Assembly (NCBI GenBank): GCA_006739055.1 | Contig: AP019702.1 | Location: 806,501 to 870,500, forward strand | Reading direction: 5' to 3' | DNA: 64,000 bases | Source: Allostella vacuolata | GTDB taxonomy: Bacteria > Pseudomonadota > Alphaproteobacteria > ATCC43930 > Allostellaceae | In this document: piece by piece, positions 52,082-60,500 of the stretch | Numbering within the stretch: the first letter of the stretch is position 1 | Layout of the letters: each line of letters begins with the position of its first letter | Position numbers and translations under genes: made by a program | Notes under the pieces: model-generated | What the model was told of the DNA's origin: nothing | Databases searched by the model: none | The model's input: the letters and a program-made list of their open reading frames with translations, nothing else

Positions 52082-52540
52082 TCAGGCGGTCAGGCGCCGC
52101 CTGGCCAGCACGCGCTTGCGCGCCGCCCCCCGCTCCCGGTCGGAAACATGGACCAGGCCGGCGATGCGCCGGACCAGCGCGTCCTCCTGCGGGTCGAGGG
52201 TGCCGTCGGCATAGGCGACGTCCCATAGCATCTCGATCAGCTCGATCCGCTCCTCGGCGTCGTAGCCGTCGGTGATGCGGCGGATATAGCGGTACATCTC
52301 GACCGAGCGGTCCTGGGCGTCGCCGGCCGCGCGCAGCAGGCGCTCGGTCTCGGCCGGGGCAAGGTCGAAGCGGCGGGCGAGCAGGTCGCGGATCATCGTC
52401 CGCTCGGCCGTATCGAAGCCCGCGTCCGTGCGCGCGGCCTCGATCAGCAGGGCTGCGACCGCCACCTGCAACTCGTCGGAGCGCGCATGGCGATGCTGCG
52501 GCGCCTGGCCGGTGAAGATCTCGATCAAGCGGCCGATCAT
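52082..52540 (-). CDS. TerB-family (tellurite resistance-like) protein
   Basis: A 152-residue helical protein. ELQVAVAALLIEAARTDAGFD and ERIELIEMLWDVAYADGTLD followed by EDALVRRIAGLVHVSD are the paired acidic repeats of the TerB/DjlA-N domain, which probably bind metal or act as an adaptor. ATG 52540 (MIGRLIEIFTG) gives the usual amphipathic start; a longer in-frame upstream extension to 52636 looks non-coding. It stands alone upstream of the stress sigma locus but on the other strand. Confidence 0.88.
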   Translation of the reverse strand: MIGRLIEIFTGQAPQHRHARSDELQVAVAALLIEAARTDAGFDTAERTMIRDLLARRFDLAPAETERLLRAAGDAQDRSVEMYRYIRRITDGYDAEERIELIEMLWDVAYADGTLDPQEDALVRRIAGLVHVSDRERGAARKRVLARRRLTA

Positions 52541-52824
52541 CGCATCCGTCCTGTCTGTGCACGTCCCGGGGCCATCGCCGCCGTCCGCGGCCGGTTCTGA
52601 CGCCGGGGTGGGGAAGAGATGGGCTTTTGCCCGCACGACGCAGGGCCCATCACAACAATGCCTTCTTCTCGACCGCTTTCCATCCGATTCCGGGCCTTGA
52701 ATGCCAATGTGGGAAGAGCGCCGGGGGCGGCTCCGACCGACCCCGGCCAGTATCGCCGGGCCTGCGCGAAATCCCCCGTGAAAAGGAGTTGAGAAAACAG
52801 TCCGCCGTTTGGACGATCGCGTTT
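52541..52824. other. Intergenic spacer between TerB gene and nepR
   Basis: Part of a 406-bp gene-free stretch (52541-52946). It is less GC-rich than its surroundings around 52780-52830. I see no coding frame with a ribosome site, no phyR, and no repeat. A near-consensus stress promoter lies at its right part and is listed separately. Confidence 0.6.
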
Positions 52825-52849
52825 GGATCGGAATCGCGTCTCGTGCGTT
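52825..52849 (+). promoter_or_regulatory. Near-consensus EcfG-type promoter of nepR-ecfG
   Basis: GGATC (52825-52829), 16 bases, then CGTT (52846-52849), ending 97 bp before the nepR start. The EcfG consensus is GGAAC-N16/17-CGTT, so there is one mismatch in the -35 box. Autoregulation of nepR-ecfG by EcfG is common in alphaproteobacteria. Confidence 0.6.
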
Positions 52850-52946
52850 GCATAGATTGGCAGTGATCGAATGACCGCATCCGAGCCCACCCCGAGGACA
52901 GTTTCCCGGGACATGACGTGATCAAGCCCAGGACGGGAGCCCGCCG

Positions 52947-53252
52947 GTGGACGACGACAAGAAGACGGTGCGAAGGACCGGCGGAGCGCGCGACACCAGC
53001 CGCGCCGACCCCGGGCAAGGATCCTCCCGCGAGCGGAACTTCTTCGACGAGTGGGTGGATAGAAGACTGAAGACGATGCACGACGCGGTGCTCGACGAGA
53101 AGATCCCGGACGACATGCTGCGGATGCTTCTCGGGGACACGGCGGACGAAGAGACCAAATCAGAGCGAGGGACGAGCGATGACGCGAACCGACTGCGACC
53201 AGAAGGCCAGCCCGATGCCGAAGTCCGTCCAGGCCGCCACCACCGGCACTGA
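52947..53252 (+). CDS. nepR: NepR-type anti-sigma factor of the general stress response
   Basis: A 101-residue protein. The NepR core is FFDEWVDRRLKTMHDAVLDE followed by KIPDDMLRMLLG (about residues 33-63), two amphipathic helices that clamp EcfG until phosphorylated PhyR removes them. The flanks are charged and disordered, as in other NepR proteins. The GTG start follows GGGAG. The gene overlaps ecfG by 74 bp in another frame, giving tight coupling. The usual third partner, phyR, is not in the adjacent spacer. Confidence 0.85.
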   Translation: MDDDKKTVRRTGGARDTSRADPGQGSSRERNFFDEWVDRRLKTMHDAVLDEKIPDDMLRMLLGDTADEETKSERGTSDDANRLRPEGQPDAEVRPGRHHRH

Positions 53253-53856
53253 CCGGGCGGCCCAGGTTCCCTCCGTCACCGCCTACCGCGGCGATTTCCG
53301 CCGGGGGCTGCTGCTCTGCCTGCCCCAGCTGCGTGCCTTCGCCCGGGTCCTGACCGGCGCCCGCGACCGCGCCGACGACCTGGTCCAGGATGCGCTGGCC
53401 CGCGCGCTCACGGCCGAACAGCGGTTCGAGCAGGGCACCAACATCCGCGCCTGGCTCATGACCATCCTGCGCAACCAGTGGATCAGCGACATGCGCTCCG
53501 CGCGCCGCCATCGCAGCGAGGAGCTGACGCCCGACCTGGCGACGCTGCCGGCAGCCCAGCTGCCGACCGTGGCGCTGGCGGAGCTGGGCCGGGCCATGGG
53601 CAAGCTGTCCGCCTCGCACCGGGAGGTGCTGATGCTGGTCGCGGCCTCGGGCCTCGACCACGAGGAAGCGGCCCAGATCTGTGGCTGCGCCGTCGGCACC
53701 ATCAAGAGCCGCCTGAACCGCGCCCGCACCCACCTGCACGAACTGCTCGACGGTCCCGAGGCGGCCGAGACGGCCAAGGCCGACGCGGATGCGCCGGCCC
53801 GCGGTCGCCGGGTGCGCCGCACGACCGCAGTCGGCCCGGAACTCCGCGCCGACTGA
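53179..53856 (+). CDS. ecfG: ECF sigma factor of the EcfG (ECF15-like) type
   Basis: A 225-residue sigma factor. Region 2 contains LRAFARVLTGARDRADDLVQ with DALARALTAEQRFEQGTNIR and WLMTILRNQWISDMR; region 4 has LSASHREVLMLVAASGLDHE with CGCAVGTIKSRLNRARTHL. It directs RNA polymerase to GGAAC...CGTT promoters. A long charged C-terminal tail (about 30 residues) is present. ATG 53179 has a GAGGGA site 6-8 bases upstream. NepR overlap and the family fit support the call. Confidence 0.9.
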   Translation: MTRTDCDQKASPMPKSVQAATTGTDRAAQVPSVTAYRGDFRRGLLLCLPQLRAFARVLTGARDRADDLVQDALARALTAEQRFEQGTNIRAWLMTILRNQWISDMRSARRHRSEELTPDLATLPAAQLPTVALAELGRAMGKLSASHREVLMLVAASGLDHEEAAQICGCAVGTIKSRLNRARTHLHELLDGPEAAETAKADADAPARGRRVRRTTAVGPELRAD

Positions 53857-53881
53857 CGCGCGATCTCCTCCTCGCGCGCCG

Positions 53882-53915
53882 AAGGGGCGCCGGCTGGCCA
53901 GCCGGCGCCCCTTTT
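53882..53915 (+). terminator. Terminator after ecfG
   Basis: A 13-bp perfect stem (53882-53894 with 53901-53913) and six-base loop, ending in CTTTTCG. It follows the ecfG stop by about 25 bp and is a strong intrinsic terminator. Confidence 0.85.
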
Positions 53916-53984
53916 CGTTGTGCGACGGCGATGGCGGTCGTATGTCACGGCGCCGGCCAGCCCGGCAGCCCACCGGAGACCGTC

Positions 53985-55271
53985 ATGACTGCCATTGCCG
54001 ACCTGTCCGCCACGGACCTCGACCAGCGCCTGCGGCAGACCCGCCAGGAGTACGAGGCGTTCCGCGCCCGCGGCCTGAAGCTCGATATGACCCGTGGCAA
54101 GCCGGCGCCCGACCAGCTCGACCTGGCCGCCGGCATGCTGGCCCTGCCCGGCAACCGCGACCATTTCACCGAGGCGGGCGAGGATGCACGCAACTATGGC
54201 GGGCTGCAGGGCCTGCCGGAAGCGCGCGCGCTGTTCCAGGCGATGATGGGGGCGGACGCCGGGCGCATCGTCGTCGGCGACAACTCCAGCCTCGCCCTGA
54301 TGCATGACTGCCTGGTCTGGGCGCTGCTGAAGGGCGTGCCCGGCTCGGCCCGGCCCTGGTCGAAGGAGGAGGCGCCGGCCTTCCTCTGCCCGGTGCCGGG
54401 CTACGACCGCCATTTCGCCCTCTGCGAGGAGTTCGGCATCCGCATGCTGCCGGTGCCGCTGACCGGCGAGGGCCCGGACATGGACCGGGTCGAGGCGCTG
54501 GCGGCGGACCCGTCGGTCAAGGGGATGTGGTGCGTGCCGAAATACTCCAACCCCAGCGGCGAAGTCTATTCGGACGCGGTCGTCGCCCGCCTGGCGGCGA
54601 TGGCGACCGGGGCGCCCGACTTCCGCCTGTTCTGGGACAATGCCTATGCGGTCCACCACCTGACCGAGGAGCGGCGGGCGATCGCCAACATCCTCGACCT
54701 CTGCCAGGCGGCGGGCCATCCCGACCGTGCCTTCGTCTTCGCCTCCACCTCGAAGATCACGCTCGCCGGAGCCGGGCTGGCGCTGTTCGCGTCCTCGCCC
54801 GGCAATGTCCGCTGGTACCTGGCGCGGGCGGGCAAGCGCACCATCGGGCCCGACAAGCTGAACCAGATCCGCCATGTCCGCTTCCTGCGCGACGATGCCG
54901 GGCTGCAGCGGCACATGGACGGCCACCGCCGCCTGCTGGTGCCGAAGTTCGATGCGGTCGACGCGGCCTTGCAGGCGCGGCTGGCCGGCACCGGTGCTGC
55001 CCGCTGGACGAAGCCGGCCGGCGGCTACTTCATCACGGTCGACGCCGTGGACGGCACCGCCCGGCGGGTGGTGGAGCTGGCCCGCGACGTCGGCCTGGCC
55101 CTGACGCCGGCGGGGGCCACCTGGCCGAAGGGGCAGGATCCGCGGGATTCCGGCCTGCGCCTCGCCCCGACCTTTCCCTCGCTCGACGAGGTTCGCCTCG
55201 CCTCGGAGGGGATCGCGCTCTGCATCCTGCTGGCCGGGCTGGAGCAGCAGCAGGCGGCCATCGGCGGATAG
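53985..55271 (+). CDS. Aminotransferase, aspartate-type class I fold
   Basis: A 428-residue PLP enzyme of the aminotransferase group represented by Pfam PF12897. Marks include LKLDMTRGKPAPDQLDL, YGGLQGLPEARALFQ, WDNAYAVHHL with the cofactor Asp, and the PLP Lys in FASTSKITLAGAGLALF. C-terminal FITVDAVDGTARRVV and RLAPTFPS hold the substrate-carboxylate Arg. Reported members use aspartate. ATG 53985 has CGGAGAC upstream. Not obviously linked to stress genes. Confidence 0.88.
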   Translation: MTAIADLSATDLDQRLRQTRQEYEAFRARGLKLDMTRGKPAPDQLDLAAGMLALPGNRDHFTEAGEDARNYGGLQGLPEARALFQAMMGADAGRIVVGDNSSLALMHDCLVWALLKGVPGSARPWSKEEAPAFLCPVPGYDRHFALCEEFGIRMLPVPLTGEGPDMDRVEALAADPSVKGMWCVPKYSNPSGEVYSDAVVARLAAMATGAPDFRLFWDNAYAVHHLTEERRAIANILDLCQAAGHPDRAFVFASTSKITLAGAGLALFASSPGNVRWYLARAGKRTIGPDKLNQIRHVRFLRDDAGLQRHMDGHRRLLVPKFDAVDAALQARLAGTGAARWTKPAGGYFITVDAVDGTARRVVELARDVGLALTPAGATWPKGQDPRDSGLRLAPTFPSLDEVRLASEGIALCILLAGLEQQQAAIGG

Positions 55272-55281
55272 GACATGCGGA

Positions 55282-55311
55282 AAGGGCGCCGGCGTTGCCG
55301 CCGGCGCCCTT
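55282..55311. terminator. Bidirectional terminator between aminotransferase and PRC-barrel gene
   Basis: A 12-bp perfect stem (55282-55293 with 55300-55311) with loop GTTGCC, 10 bp after the aminotransferase stop and 20 bp after the stop of the facing gene. Likely terminates both. Confidence 0.75.
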
Positions 55312-55331
55312 CCTGGCTTCAGGCCCGAGGG

Positions 55332-55769
55332 TTAGCCCTTGAATTCGGGCTGACCCTTGAGCTGCTCCTTGGTCACGTTGTAGGTGATGGTGCTGTCGGT
55401 GCCGAAGGACAGCTCGCTCCACGGCACGGCCACCTTGCGGTCGCCGATGCCGAGGAAGCCGCCGACGGACAGCACCGCCATCACCACCTGATCCTTCTCG
55501 CGGACCACGAGGTCGTCGATCGAGCCGACGGTCTCGCCGGCGCTGTTCTTGACGTTGGTGCCGATGATCTTGGTCACCCGCATCCCGGTGGTCGGGTTGC
55601 CCATGTCGCGCTGGGCGGCGGGCGCCCGGGCGGCGGGCGGGGTGATCGGGGCCGGCGTCACTACGGCCGGACGGTCGGTGGTCGGGGCCGGCATCGTGGT
55701 CTGCGCCATGACGGGCGCGGCGGCGATGGCACCGGCGGCGGCGAGAATGGCGATCAGCGACGTACGCAT
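55332..55769 (-). CDS. Exported PRC-barrel domain protein
   Basis: A 145-residue protein with a signal peptide (MRTSLIAILAAAGAIAAAPV ending MAQ), a Pro/Ala/Thr-rich linker and a PRC-barrel domain (IGTNVKNSAGETVGSIDDLV, MAVLSVGGFLGIGDRKVAVP). PRC-barrels bind partners or RNA in other contexts; the secreted type is common in stress regulons of alphaproteobacteria. ATG 55769 follows AGGAGGATTTC, an excellent ribosome site, which overrules the longer upstream frame. An EcfG-type promoter lies about 115 bp upstream. Confidence 0.88.
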   Translation of the reverse strand: MRTSLIAILAAAGAIAAAPVMAQTTMPAPTTDRPAVVTPAPITPPAARAPAAQRDMGNPTTGMRVTKIIGTNVKNSAGETVGSIDDLVVREKDQVVMAVLSVGGFLGIGDRKVAVPWSELSFGTDSTITYNVTKEQLKGQPEFKG

Positions 55770-55884
55770 GAAATCCTCCTGGTATCGAAGTGGATCCTGT
55801 CCGGGGCCGACTGGCATGCCCATGTCCGCAACTGTTAAGCTGCTTGACCGCAGGCCGTGTGCCGTCGTCCCCCGATGCCAAGAC

Positions 55885-55909
55885 AACCGCCCATTCTTCG
55901 ATTGGTTCC
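55885..55909 (-). promoter_or_regulatory. EcfG-type promoter of the exported PRC-barrel gene
   Basis: On the minus strand GGAAC (55909-55905), 16 bases, then GGTT (55888-55885). It differs from CGTT at one base. It faces the plus-strand EcfG-type promoter 25 bp away, so the two form a divergent pair. Confidence 0.7.
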
Positions 55910-55934
55910 GCCCGGCAGGGGGATGAATTCACCG

Positions 55935-55959
55935 GGAACCTTCGCCCGCTGCGCGCGTT
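55935..55959 (+). promoter_or_regulatory. EcfG-type promoter of the DUF883/YqjE-like pair
   Basis: GGAAC (55935-55939), exactly 16 bases, then CGTT (55956-55959), a perfect consensus, ending 34 bp before the ATG. Confidence 0.8.
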
Positions 55960-55993
55960 CGCTTGCGGGAACTCAAGCCCGAAAGGAACTTCC

Positions 55994-56308
55994 ATGGCCA
56001 CGTCCGACCGCGAGGTGCGTAAGTTGAAAGCCAGCGTCCAGTCCCTGCAGAGCGCGCTCGCCACGATCGCCGGCGACATCGAACAGATCGCCGGCAGTGC
56101 CGGCAGTGCCGGTGCGGCCGGCCTCGAGCACACCAAGGCCAAGCTGGAGGATATTCGCGAGCAGATCGGCGACCTCGTCTCCGACCAGGTCGACCGGGCC
56201 GAGGAGATGGGCCAGTCGGTGAAGAAGTCGGTGGTCGAGAACCCGATGGCGGCCCTGGCCGCCGCGTTCGCCGCCGGGGTCGCCGCCGCCATCCTGCTGC
56301 GCCGCTGA
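55994..56308 (+). CDS. DUF883 (ElaB/YqjD-like) membrane-anchored protein
   Basis: A 104-residue protein: a long amphipathic helical segment (about residues 5-80, LKASVQSLQSALATIAGDIE and AKLEDIREQIGDLVSDQVDR) and a C-terminal membrane helix (AALAAAFAAGVAAAILLRR). This is the ElaB/YqjD plan, which tethers ribosomes to the membrane in stationary E. coli. An internal GSAGSAGAAG stretch comes from a small direct repeat. It has AAAGGAAC as ribosome site and a perfect EcfG-type promoter upstream. Confidence 0.82.
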   Translation: MATSDREVRKLKASVQSLQSALATIAGDIEQIAGSAGSAGAAGLEHTKAKLEDIREQIGDLVSDQVDRAEEMGQSVKKSVVENPMAALAAAFAAGVAAAILLRR

Positions 56309-56724
56309 TGGGCGCGCTCCTCCGCCTGCTGGCGGTCGGGCGCGCCGCCGCTTCGGTGCGGGCGCAGGCAAGGATCGCCTGCCTCCGTGCCGGATTCGGT
56401 GCGGCGGTGGCGCTGCTGGTGGCGGTGGGGCTCGGTTTCATGGTGGCGGCCGGCCACGAGTGGCTGCGCTGGCATTTCTCCGGACCCCAGGCGTCGGCCA
56501 TCGTCGGCGGCGGCTTCCTGGGCGTGGCGCTGATCGTCGCGATCATCGCCCATTTCGTGCTGCGCCGGCAGCGCCGGGCCCCGCCCGCCGCGGTCGACCC
56601 GGCCGCGGCCACCCTGGCGGCGCTGGGCCCGCTGGCGTCGGCCGTATCGTCCCTGTCGCCGGCGATCCTGGCCGCCGCCGTGGCCGGCTTTATCTACGGC
56701 TTCCGCGGCAAGCGCGGCGATTGA
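56308..56724 (+). CDS. YqjE/holin-like two-helix membrane protein
   Basis: A 138-residue protein that starts in the stop of the DUF883 gene (TGATG). It has two helices in the middle (about residues 28-50 and 62-88, with ALLVAVGLGFMVAAGHEWL and IVGGGFLGVALIVAIIAHFV) and a further hydrophobic C-terminal stretch. The pairing with a YqjD-type gene and the size fit YqjE-like proteins. Function unknown; stress-induced membrane stabilisation is inferred. Confidence 0.75.
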   Translation: MGALLRLLAVGRAAASVRAQARIACLRAGFGAAVALLVAVGLGFMVAAGHEWLRWHFSGPQASAIVGGGFLGVALIVAIIAHFVLRRQRRAPPAAVDPAAATLAALGPLASAVSSLSPAILAAAVAGFIYGFRGKRGD

Positions 56725-56754
56725 CGGCCATCCGGCGGGCTGCCGGCCGCGGCG

Positions 56755-57546
56755 TCAGGCGATCGGCAGCGCGGCCAGATAGTCGCCCGCCTCCGCGCCG
56801 AGCTTTTCCTTCACCGCCGCCCGCAGCCCTGCATAGTGCTCCTGGTTGAGGGTCATCTTCCGCGCGGCGGCCCAGAACCGGATCTCCTCCGACCCCCATG
56901 TCCAGAACAGGGACCGCCGGCGCCGGTCCGACGCCTCGAAGCGGAACGCCCCGATCGCGAGCGAGAGGGCGCCGTTGGCCGACCGCTCGACGGCGCCGAG
57001 CTGGAAGTTGCCGCTGCGCTCGGCCTGGGCCTGCAACTCGAAGACGCGGATGGCCCCGTCCTCGTCGGCCAGGTTCTTCATCACCTCGATGGCCTTGACC
57101 AGGATCGCCAGCTGGTTGCCCGTGGCGACCGTCGCGATCACGTCGAGCGCCGACCGGTCCATCCGGAACGTGCCCGACCCGGAGCGCCGCTCGCTGAAGG
57201 CGAAGCTCTCGCCTGCCCAGCCGAGCCGTTCGAGCACCGCGACATAGACCTCGTACCAGGCGTCGGTCGCCGTGTGGCGGTCATGCCGGGCGCTGGCCGC
57301 GCGTTGGGCGAGCTGGGTGGAGAACAGGACGTCGCTCTTCTCCGCCGGGGTGACGCCCGCCACGAACGAGACCAGCGAGCCCGCATTCACCGCGGCGCGC
57401 AGCCGCCCGCCCACCGCCACATCGATGTCCGCACTCGCTTCGCCGCGGCGCAGCGCCTCGAACGGCCCGGGGCGCGGGCCTGGTGGCGGGTGCAGCCGTG
57501 CATCCCGGGCCAGATCGAGTGCCGCGATGAATTCGAGATCGGTCAT
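56755..57546 (-). CDS. Unassigned 263-residue protein coupled to the CHAT-TPR gene
   Basis: I do not recognise its family with confidence. It has no signal peptide and no long hydrophobic helix. An initial Gly/Ala/Pro-rich segment is followed by a mixed alpha/beta part: GGRLRAAVNAGSLVSFVAGV, STQLAQRAASARHDRHTATD, WYEVYVAVLERLGWAGESF, SALDVIATVATGNQLAILVK and ARKMTLNQEHYAGLRAAVKE. Its ATG overlaps the stop of the upstream CHAT protein gene (ATGA), so the two are made together. That context suggests a substrate, effector or regulator of the CHAT protease. It is convergent with the YqjE-like gene, 30 bp apart. Confidence 0.7.
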   Translation of the reverse strand: MTDLEFIAALDLARDARLHPPPGPRPGPFEALRRGEASADIDVAVGGRLRAAVNAGSLVSFVAGVTPAEKSDVLFSTQLAQRAASARHDRHTATDAWYEVYVAVLERLGWAGESFAFSERRSGSGTFRMDRSALDVIATVATGNQLAILVKAIEVMKNLADEDGAIRVFELQAQAERSGNFQLGAVERSANGALSLAIGAFRFEASDRRRRSLFWTWGSEEIRFWAAARKMTLNQEHYAGLRAAVKEKLGAEAGDYLAALPIA

Positions 57547-60500
57547 CGGGGGGCGTCCTGTGCACTTGCCGGCGGCGCGTCGGGTTCCGTGCCGGCGATC
57601 CTCGCCCGCAGGTCCCGGACCTGGCCGACGCCGTCGGCGCGGCCGAGCATGGCATGGGCCTGCTCGACCTCGTCGAGCACTTCCAGCGCCGCGTCGCGGT
57701 GCCCGCCCATGGCCATCACCTGCGCCAGCAGGCCGCCGGTCGCGGCGACACCGTCCGGCAGGCCGAGACGCCGGGCGATCGCGAACGCCTCGGCGAGCGC
57801 GTCGAAGACCTCCTGGACGCGGCCGTCCTCGATGGCGCCAGCCTCCAGGAGTGTGGTTGCGATCCTGTGCAGAGTGACGGAGCGGGACCGGACGTCGCCG
57901 AGGCGGTCGAATATCGGCAACAGTTCTTCGGTGCGGATGCGTAGGGCCTCGTCGAGCTGTCCGCGGGCGTGGAGGATGTCGGCGATCTTGCCCATGGTGA
58001 CGGCGCGGGAGCGGACGTCGCCGAGGCGGTCGTAGACGGGGAGCTCCTCCGCGGTGCGGATGCGCAGGGCCTCGTCGAGCTGTCCGCGGGCGTGGAGGAT
58101 GTCGGCGATCCTGCCCATGGTGACGGCGCGGGACCGGACGTCGCCGAGGCGGTCGAATATCGGCAACTGTTCATCGGTGCGGATGCGCAGTGCCTCGTCG
58201 AGCTGTCCGCGGGCGTGGAGGATGTCGGCGATCTGGCCCATGGTGACGGCGCGGGACCGGACGTCGCCGAGGCGGTCGTAGACCGGCAGCTGTTCGTCGG
58301 TGCGGATGCGCAGGGCCTCGTCGAGCTGTCCGCGGGCGTGGAGGATGTCGGCGATCTTGCCCATGGTGACGGCGCGGGACCGGACGTCGCCGAGGCGGTC
58401 GTAGACCGGCAGCTGTTCCTCGGTGCGGATGCGCAGGGCCTCGTCGAGCTGTCCGCGGGCGTGGAGGATGTCGGCGATCTTGCCCATGGTGACGGCGCGC
58501 TCCCGGACGTCGCCGAGGCGGTCGAATATCGGCAGCTGTTCTTCGGCGCGGATGCGCAGGGCCTCGTCGAGCTGTCCGCGGTCGTGGAGGATGTCGGCGA
58601 TCTTGCCCATGGTGACGGCGCGGGACCGGACGTCGCCGAGGCGGTCGTAGACGGGGAGCTCCTCCTCGGTGCGGATGCGCAGTGCCTCGTCGAGCTGTCC
58701 GCGGTCGTGGAGGATGTCGGCGATCTTGCCCATGGTGACGGCGCGGGAGCGGACGTCGCCGAGGCGGTCGTAGACGGGGAGCTCCTCCGCGGTGCGGATG
58801 CGCAGGGCCTCGTCGAGCTGTCCGCGGGCGTGGAGGATGTCGGCGATCTGGCCCATGGTGACGGCGCGGGAGCGGACGTCGCCGAGGCGGTCGTAGACCG
58901 GGATCTCCTCCTCGGTGCGGATGCGCAGGGCCTCGTCGAGCTGTCCGCGGGCGTGGAGGATGTCGGCGATGTTGCCCATGGCGACGGCGCGGGACCGGAC
59001 GTCGCCGAGGCGGTCGTAGACGGGGAGCTCCTCCTCGGTGCGGATGCGCAGTGCCTCGTCGAGCTGTCCGCGGGCGTGGAGGATGTCGGCGATCTTGCCC
59101 ATGGTGACGGCGCGCTCCCGGACGTCGCCGAGGCGGTCGTAGACGGGAATCTCCTCCTCGGTGCGGATGCGCAAGGCCTCGTCGAGCTGTCCGCGGTCGT
59201 GGAGGATGTCGGCGATCCGGCCGGCACAGATCGCTGCGGCTCTGTCGTCGCCCGCGGCGGTGAAGACGGTCCGGGCGCCGTGGATGAGAGGCTCAGCCTT
59301 CTCGCCTTCCCCTTTGCGCAACATGCGTTCGGCACGTCGGACATCTAAGGCGGCGCGGGCGGTGTCGGGCGCGCCCGTGCGGGGCGGGCGGACGGGGGCT
59401 TCGCACAGGCGGTCGGCGAAGGCGCCGTCGCCGGTCAGGACGGCGCATTCGATGCCGAGCCGCAGGAACGCCGGGCCGGCGGCATGGCCGGGCGGCAGGG
59501 CCGCGAAGGCGGCGCGGATGAGGTCCAGCGCCTCGGCGTTGCGGTCTTCGCGGCGGGCGAGCCAGGCGGCGCCGGCCCGTACCGCGGCCTCCAGCCGGCC
59601 GGGCGATGCTGCGCCCGCCAGCGCGATCCTGGCTGCCACGACTCCACGAGGGGCGGTGGGAAAATCTCCATCCGCGTCCGCCCAGGCGGTATCGAGTTCG
59701 GGGAATGCGGCGCGGGCGAGGCGGGGCCGGTCGGCCGGATCGAGCGGCGCGGCGAGCGGCCGCGCGAGCGGGTTGGCCGCCGCATGGGCATGGCCGTCGA
59801 TCGTGCCATGGTCGTCGAACAGCCCGAGGCCGACGAGGCGTGCCACCGCGGCCGCGGCGCCCTCCGTGCCGAGCGCGGCGCCCGCCGCCGCCAGCGCCGC
59901 CTTGGGGATCGGCACGCCCTCGGCGAACAGGGTCGCGGCCGAAAGCTGGCGCGCCTGGTCCGCGCTCAGCGCCGCCCGGTAGGCGGCGAAGGAAACCCGC
60001 CGGAAGAAGGCGACCAGCGCATTCTCCGCGTCCCCCGTTGCGTCTTCGGCGAGCAGCCGCTCGATCTCGGCCGGCGGGGCGCCGTGCGCCCGGTAGTGCT
60101 CGATCTGCCCGATCGCTGCCTCGGCGGCCCCGAACTCGGCGGCGAGGATGGGCCGGGTCAGCACTGCCTGGAGGCCGGGGTTGCCGCCCGCCGCTGCCAG
60201 CGCGCGGCCGCACAGCGCCACCGCCCGCGCGCCGAGGGCGGCTGCTTCCTGCCCGACGATCCGCTCGAACGCACGCAACTGCTTCACCCGCTCCCGATCC
60301 GTCATCGGGGCGAGGGGCACGCGCACAAGGTCGGCCGCAAGATCGCGCCGGCCGTCCGCCAGCCTGAAGTCGTAGCGGCTGGTCAGCAGCAGCCGGGAGC
60401 GCGTGCGCGCCCGCGCGAACCCCGCCAGGATTGCGGCCAAGGTGGGGCGAAAGCGACCCTGCACGCCGGTTGCCGCGGCGGCGGGTGTCGGCGGCTCCAG

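Noticed and set aside
52830-52849. GGAAT...CGTT upstream of nepR as stress promoter
   Set aside because: Spacer is only 11 bases; the overlapping GGATC-N16-CGTT has the right spacing and is preferred.
56755-57546. Gasdermin assignment for the CHAT-coupled protein
   Set aside because: Size and context fit, but I see no sequence signature or C-terminal inhibitory peptide that would justify the name.
57969-59348. Plus-strand open frame of about 459 codons through the repeat array
   Set aside because: It is the antisense of the TPR repeats; the periodic [18 protein letters not shown]-like product is an artefact of the 123-bp repeat in GC-rich DNA.
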